Assembly (NCBI GenBank): GCA_038745585.1
Contig: JBCDLH010000008.1
Location: 153,348 to 217,347, forward strand
Origin: HLUCCA09 sp038745585
GTDB lineage: Bacteria > Pseudomonadota > Alphaproteobacteria > Rhodobacterales > Rhodobacteraceae
Direction: 5' to 3'
DNA length: 64,000 nucleotides
The position numbers and the translations under genes are program-made. Below the pieces are notes generated by a model that saw nothing but the letters and a program-made list of their open reading frames with translations, was not told where the DNA came from and did no database searches. Positions 59,858 to 64,000 of the stretch are shown in pieces. Each line of letters opens with the position of its first letter. The stretch's first letter is position 1.

Positions 59858-60799
59858 TCAGCGGTACGAGGTCCCTGGAACGGCGCTCAGGCCACGGCGC
59901 GCAGCACGGGCACCGCGAAGCTCTAGCCCGCGGACGAGCAGCGGGAAAATGAGGGCAAGTGGCAGATCGAGTGGTCTGCAGAACGTCCCAAAAGCCCGCC
60001 GCAGCAGCCGGTAATCGGCGCTCAGGCCGGCCCAAACGGTGTTTGCCGCCCACCGCGCGTCGCCGCGCTTCGAGGCGGCCGGCGCGGAGCGTCCCTCCTC
60101 CATGATTTCATGCTGATGGCCCTTATTCATCCGCACATCGACGATGAAGGGCCAGCCGCCATAGGCGTGATACTGGAAAGCGTCACGCGCGAGGCCGACG
60201 CGGATCCCCGCTGCGCGCATCGCGTTGTGCCGCTTGTGCCCGCTGACGAAGGGGCTCGGATCGTCGTCATAAGGGAAGGCCTCTAGCACACTCTTTTTGT
60301 AGAGCGCGCCATTGTTGGAAATGTGCGCGGCGTCGCCATTGGCGAAGGTCTGGGTGAGGTAGCCCCGGTCATAGAGGCCTGTGACCCGCCGCATCGCACT
60401 CGTAGGTGCGTAGCTTGTCAGCCCTGTCACTGCATCGAGCGTCGTGTCCTCAAGGTAGGTCCGATAGAGCGCCTGGAGCCAGCCAGGCTCGGCTACGCAA
60501 TCCGCCTCGACCACCGCGACAAGCTCTTCGGTCACATGGGCGGTCGCTGCGTTCTTAATTGTCCCCGAATACGTGCTGTCGACAAACACAACCTCGATCG
60601 GGACGCCGAGATCGGACCAATCCGGCCGCTTTGCATCCGCATCGGCCGAGGCCGCGGCGATCACGACCTGCGCCGGGACACCCTGCGGATCGGCCATGCT
60701 GCGGCGCAGGCATTCGTCTTCGTCTTGCCAGGTTTTCGGCCCTGGCTCAAAGTCGGACACGATGACCAGGGAGATCGGAAGGACGGGGGCGTCAGACAT
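59858..60799 (-). CDS. Glycosyltransferase family 2 protein
   Basis: A 313-residue GT-A fold glycosyltransferase. It starts LPISLVIVSDFEPG, has an acidic donor-binding region VVEADCVAEPGWLQALY in place of a plain DxD, and the segment ISNNGALYKKSVLEAFPYDD typical of GT2 acceptor domains. The C-terminal part has hydrophobic stretches (LDLPLALIFPLLVRGLEL) that may anchor it to the inner membrane. No polysaccharide operon accompanies it and the sugar is not known. Confidence 0.82.
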   Translation of the reverse strand: MSDAPVLPISLVIVSDFEPGPKTWQDEDECLRRSMADPQGVPAQVVIAAASADADAKRPDWSDLGVPIEVVFVDSTYSGTIKNAATAHVTEELVAVVEADCVAEPGWLQALYRTYLEDTTLDAVTGLTSYAPTSAMRRVTGLYDRGYLTQTFANGDAAHISNNGALYKKSVLEAFPYDDDPSPFVSGHKRHNAMRAAGIRVGLARDAFQYHAYGGWPFIVDVRMNKGHQHEIMEEGRSAPAASKRGDARWAANTVWAGLSADYRLLRRAFGTFCRPLDLPLALIFPLLVRGLELRGARAARRGLSAVPGTSYR

Positions 60800-61171
60800 G
60801 GCCTACTCCAGATCGTAATGCGTTGGGGCCCGGCAAGGACGCGCGCTCGAGGGAGGTTAGTCACTTGGCAGAGAATCCGGCAAGGCGCGGCTCAGAATCG
60901 AGCCGCAGACTGCGCAAATCGACAACACTCGCGAAAAGGCGTCGACATTGGTGCCAGCTTCCCGCCGTTCCTCAAGACGACGCGGCTCGAAAAGGATCGC
61001 CGCACGACCCCGGCGGCCTTTGGCGTTGTCCGCCTCCGGCACAACACCTTCGAAGATGTGGTTCGTGCCGCGTATACTCGCGGCAAGGGGCAGACTGCCG
61101 AGACCAGCGCAACCGAACCGCGCGCACCGTCCCGGTCTGGATACACTCCGCCGCGCTGGAGGCGCCGATCT
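60800..61171. other. 372-base stretch without a supported gene
   Basis: Between the glycosyltransferase start and the end of the GntP-type gene. A plus-strand frame around 60950-61090 reads PPFLKTTRLEKDRR and HNTFEDVVRAAYTRGKG and looks faintly protein-like, but it has no sensible start and matches no family I know; it may be a gene remnant. No RNA gene was recognised. Confidence 0.4.
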
Positions 61172-61183
61172 TCAGAAGATCGG
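61165..61183 (-). terminator. Hairpin overlapping the stop of the GntP-type gene
   Basis: CCGATCTT and AAGATCGG pair around CAG (the arms extend to nine bases around a single A). The minus-strand stop codon lies inside the structure. Lack of a following T-run makes it a possible mRNA end or stabilising stem only. Confidence 0.4.
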
Positions 61184-62542
61184 GGTTAGCGCCAGAACGG
61201 TCGCGAGCGCCAAGAGCGGGCCAACGACAGCGACCATGAATATGTCGAAATAGCTCTTGCGATGGGTCAACCCCGTGATCGCCAAAAGCGTGATAACGGC
61301 GCCATTGTGGGGCAGAACATCAAAGCCGCCTGAGGCCAGTGCCGCAACCCGGTGAAGCAGCTCGGGGTTGATATCGTTCTCCAACGCAAGTTGAAGATAG
61401 GTGTCGCCGAGTGCCTCGAGCGCGATGCTCATGCCGCCAGACGCAGACCCCGTGACACCGGCGAGAAGGTTGACTGCGATGGCCTCGGAGATCAGCGGGT
61501 TGTTCGGGGCGATGCCGACGACGCTGTCGCGCAGCACCGCAAACGCGGCGAGCGAGGCGATGACCGTCCCGTAGCCGACCTCGCTCGCAGTGTTGAAGAT
61601 CGGCAGGAAGGACGAGCCGACACCTTCTTTCAGAGTTTCGTTCACATCGCGCACGCGTTTCCAGTTCAGCGCCACGGCAAGAAGGATTGCCGCAACAAGC
61701 CCGATGATGAGGGACCAAACACCGCGGACAGAGGACAGGTCGGTGCTGCCGTAGGCCTCTTCGGCGAGGTAGCTGGTATCGAGCGCGGGAAGGAGGACGC
61801 GCGAGGACAGAAGGTTGAAAGCAACAACAACAAGAATGGGAAGCACGGCCACGAGAAGGGACGGCGTATCACGCTCTTCCTGCTTTGCTTCCCCACTCGT
61901 GAACTCGTCCTCTTCGCCGTAGCCCTCACTGCCCGCGCGGGCGATGCGAAATTGCAGCCACCAGAGCCCGAACCCCGCGATGATTGCTGCCGCGAGCAAG
62001 CCAAAGCCCGGCGCGGCAAATGCGTCAGTCCCGAAATAGGGCGCCGGGATCGCGTTCTGGATCTGGGGCGAGCCCGGAAGCGCCGTCATCGTGAAGGTGA
62101 ATGCCCCGAGCGCGATCGTTGCCGGCACGAGGCGCTTGGGGAGCCCCGCTTGGATGAACATGCTCGCTGCAACTGGATAGACCGCAAAAGCGACCACGAA
62201 GAGCGATACGCCGCCATAGGTCAGGACGGCGCAAGCGCCAACGACGGCGAGCGCCGCCCGGCTTGGGCCGAGGCCCGAGATAATGCCGTCGGCAATTGAT
62301 TGGGCAGAGCCCGTATCTTGCATCACCTTGCCAAAGATCGCGCCCATCAGGAATAAGGGAAAAAACCGAACGAGGTAATCTCCGAGCGCTGGCAAAAACA
62401 ATTGCGTATACGTTCCAAGAATCGGACCGCCATCATTTAATACAACTGCTAAAATGGACAGCAATGGCGCAAGGATGATGACGCTTACACCGCGATAAGC
62501 GAGATAGATCAATAGGATCAGGGATAGAATGATACCAAACAT
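61172..62542 (-). CDS. GntP-family permease (gluconate/hydroxy-acid type)
   Basis: A 456-residue secondary transporter with about 12 hydrophobic segments. It begins MFGIILSLILLIYLAYRG, contains DGGPILGTYTQLFLPALGD, TYGGVSLFVVAFAVYPVA, MTALPGSPQIQNAIP and GVTGSASGGMSIALEALGD, then GFDVLPHNGAVITLL. These are typical GntP-family features; substrates in the family are gluconate and similar sugar or hydroxy acids. A cytoplasmic loop near residue 215-235 is acidic. I chose the ATG at 62542, where the first membrane helix begins at once. The 5' end of the gene and its upstream DNA are notably AT-richer than the rest. Confidence 0.85.
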   Translation of the reverse strand: MFGIILSLILLIYLAYRGVSVIILAPLLSILAVVLNDGGPILGTYTQLFLPALGDYLVRFFPLFLMGAIFGKVMQDTGSAQSIADGIISGLGPSRAALAVVGACAVLTYGGVSLFVVAFAVYPVAASMFIQAGLPKRLVPATIALGAFTFTMTALPGSPQIQNAIPAPYFGTDAFAAPGFGLLAAAIIAGFGLWWLQFRIARAGSEGYGEEDEFTSGEAKQEERDTPSLLVAVLPILVVVAFNLLSSRVLLPALDTSYLAEEAYGSTDLSSVRGVWSLIIGLVAAILLAVALNWKRVRDVNETLKEGVGSSFLPIFNTASEVGYGTVIASLAAFAVLRDSVVGIAPNNPLISEAIAVNLLAGVTGSASGGMSIALEALGDTYLQLALENDINPELLHRVAALASGGFDVLPHNGAVITLLAITGLTHRKSYFDIFMVAVVGPLLALATVLALTPIF

Positions 62543-62755
62543 GGTCGGCTCGGGCTCATAACAGCTCCCGCCTGTCCTACACGCCGCACCGCAGAATTCG
62601 TTAACAAAATTCTGCGCATCTGAATGCTCGTATTCTGGCATTTGCTGTCTTGGAGGAGTAGGAAAGTTTGGTCGCATCGCGAGCGCGAGCGGGCCTACAA
62701 GATAGAAAAGTCTTGTCGCAATGCCTGTTCCAATGCAGTTGGGGGAGAGCATCCG

Positions 62756-63778
62756 ATGCCGAAGCGCATTCCAGTAAACCTCGCCTTGCAAGGGGGCGGG
62801 TCACACGGTGCGTTCACTTGGGGCGTGTTGGACCGTCTGGTCGAAGAGGATTGGCTCGAAGTTGCGGCCGTCAGCGGCACCAGCGCGGGCGCAATGAATG
62901 CGCTTGCGCTCGTCCAAGGTCTTGCCGAAGACGGTGGAGATCGCGTGAAGGCGCTCCTTGCCGAATACTGGCGGCGCGTATCCATCGGCTCTGTCTTTAG
63001 CCCTGTGCAACGCACGCCCTTCGATCGCTTTTTTCAAGGTTGGCGGCTCGATCGATCCCCCTGGTATCAGTGGATGGAGATGTGTTCGCAGTTCGTCTCG
63101 CCGTATGACATCAACCCGCTCAACGTGAACGCCCTGAAAGACATCGTCGAAGATATGTTCGACTTTGAAATGGTGAACTCCGAAGGCGCACCGAGGCTCT
63201 ATCAATCGGCAACGAATGTGAAGTCCGGTGAATTGAAGCTTTTTAAGCAGCCGGGTATTTCTGCTCAGACAACTTTGGCCTCTGCCTGCCTTCCGAACGT
63301 CTTTCGTGCCGTTGAAATCGGTGGGGAGGCGTATTGGGATGGCGGCTATATGGGAAATCCACCGCTTTCGCCTTTTATTCGAGACCGCACAGCACTCGAT
63401 ACAATTCTTGTGCAGATTAATCCGTTTCGACGTGAGGAGATCCCACGGCGCAGCTATGATATAAGCAATCGGATCAATGAGATTACCTTTAATTCCGGGC
63501 TCATTCGGGAGCTTGCCGCCGCTGGCCTGATGCATGACCTTTTGGAAGACAAAAGCGATAAGGTCGTTGAACTGAAGTCCGGACGCCTTCACCGGATCGC
63601 TGCAGAAGAGACGATGAAGGACCTCAATGTCTCAAGCAAGATGAACGCAGCACCGGATTTCATGCGTTTTCTCTTCGAGACAGGCCGGGCCGCGGCGGAG
63701 GCTTGGGCGATCGAAAACAAAGCAAAGGTTGGTGTAGAGACGAGTTGGCATCCTATGATCATGACGCATGTGGATTGA
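62756..63778 (+). CDS. Patatin-like phospholipase
   Basis: A 340-residue lipid acyl hydrolase with the patatin Ser-Asp dyad: oxyanion loop LQGGGSHGAF (11-20), nucleophile S43 in GTSAG, and D195 in YWDGGYMGNPP. No signal peptide is present. The start ATG at 62756 is preceded by GGGGGAGAG. Its composition is unlike its neighbours: two 60-base lines I counted (63241-63300 and 63421-63480) are 31/60 and 30/60 GC, against 44/60 in 57421-57480. It lies next to an insertion-sequence end, so recent transfer is likely. Relatives in other bacteria are sometimes linked to polyhydroxyalkanoate metabolism or virulence; neither can be claimed here. Confidence 0.9.
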   Translation: MPKRIPVNLALQGGGSHGAFTWGVLDRLVEEDWLEVAAVSGTSAGAMNALALVQGLAEDGGDRVKALLAEYWRRVSIGSVFSPVQRTPFDRFFQGWRLDRSPWYQWMEMCSQFVSPYDINPLNVNALKDIVEDMFDFEMVNSEGAPRLYQSATNVKSGELKLFKQPGISAQTTLASACLPNVFRAVEIGGEAYWDGGYMGNPPLSPFIRDRTALDTILVQINPFRREEIPRRSYDISNRINEITFNSGLIRELAAAGLMHDLLEDKSDKVVELKSGRLHRIAAEETMKDLNVSSKMNAAPDFMRFLFETGRAAAEAWAIENKAKVGVETSWHPMIMTHVD

Positions 63779-63867
63779 GCCTTGATGCGCGCATGCGCCG
63801 ATGACGGCGGGCCACACGTTCTGCAAGGAGACTTGGAGGAACACCCGAGTAGGAGCCATGTGTCCAC

Positions 63868-64000
63868 TTAACCTTCTTGGCTAACGAATGACATGATGGT
63901 TTCGATGGGCCTCCGGCCCTGATTGCGGTAGCCTAGATGTGGGCGCTCGGTGTTGTAGTGGACGAGCCATTCGTCGAGATCGGCCTGCAGCGCTTCGACC
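63868..64000 (-). mobile_element. 3' end of an IS transposase gene (integrase-core type, IS481/IS3-like), cut by the window edge
   Basis: Read leftward the frame gives VEALQADLDEWLV and HYNTERPHLGYRNQGRRP, then IETIMSFVSQEG and a stop at 63868. This is the C-terminal tail of an rve/DDE integrase-core transposase as found in IS481 and IS3 elements. The left end of the element should lie close by; TGTCCACTTAACC at 63861-63873 may be part of its terminal repeat, but the other end is outside the window and this cannot be confirmed. Confidence 0.72.

Noticed and set aside
1..64000. CRISPR arrays, tRNA or rRNA genes
   Set aside because: No regularly spaced direct repeats and no tRNA- or rRNA-like segment were noticed; a tRNA scan could not be run, so a short RNA gene might still be missed.

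Overview
The window is GC-rich (one coding line I counted, 57421-57480, is 44/60 GC) and gene-dense. Many neighbouring genes overlap by a 4-base ATGA stop/start junction. Alphaproteobacterial hallmarks point to a member of the Rhodobacterales: the order rsmB - heparinase II/III-like - purH - lspA - DUF3035 lipoprotein - paired M16 peptidases, an SDHAF4/DUF1674-type small protein, late cobalamin genes named cob, Tat-exported solute-binding proteins and pseudoazurin. The species cannot be told from this sequence.

Layout. 1-7705 (minus strand): housekeeping block of an M16 peptidase pair, BamF-like lipoprotein, lspA, purH, heparinase-like protein and rsmB. 7798-14599: a small SDH assembly protein, then a late-cobalamin island arranged as cobU-cobT-cobS (minus) diverging from threonine-kinase-like, cobD, cobC, a broken BtuF-like gene and cobO (plus). 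Together these cover threonine to aminopropanol phosphate, nucleotide-loop assembly and corrinoid adenosylation; no corrin-ring genes and no AdoCbl riboswitch were seen. 14600-17609: remnants of a LysR/SDR pair, an intact SDR and a cytochrome P450.

17685-24853 is a nucleobase/nucleoside-type operon (cytosine-deaminase-like hydrolase, BMP binding protein, amidase, ATPase, two permeases). 25079-36924 is the most unusual region: a polyamine-type ABC importer and a DeoR regulator read leftward, and a tightly coupled set reads rightward (SIS protein, PfkB kinase, BtpA-like barrel, two PuuE-type deacetylases, a hydantoin/Asp-Glu racemase relative without its cysteines, an amidohydrolase). Shared CGAAA-type motifs lie in both control regions. 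I infer one regulated catabolic pathway for a nitrogen-containing, probably glycosylated compound that I cannot match to a described system. 36993-42541 holds a second polyamine-type importer, a metallo-beta-lactamase-fold hydrolase and a divergent ureohydrolase.

42630-53793 is mixed: a ThDP enzyme, a small exported protein, a PQQ-type sugar dehydrogenase with pseudoazurin, a fucosyltransferase-like protein, an orphan tyrosine recombinase, two transporters and a long PIG-L deacetylase. 54007-59832 is a sugar-type ABC importer with an argininosuccinate-lyase-superfamily enzyme inserted between permease and ATPase genes, preceded by two tandem 22-bp palindromes. 59858-64000 carries a family 2 glycosyltransferase, a GntP-type permease, a patatin-like phospholipase of clearly lower GC and the 3' end of an IS transposase, which suggests an acquired edge.
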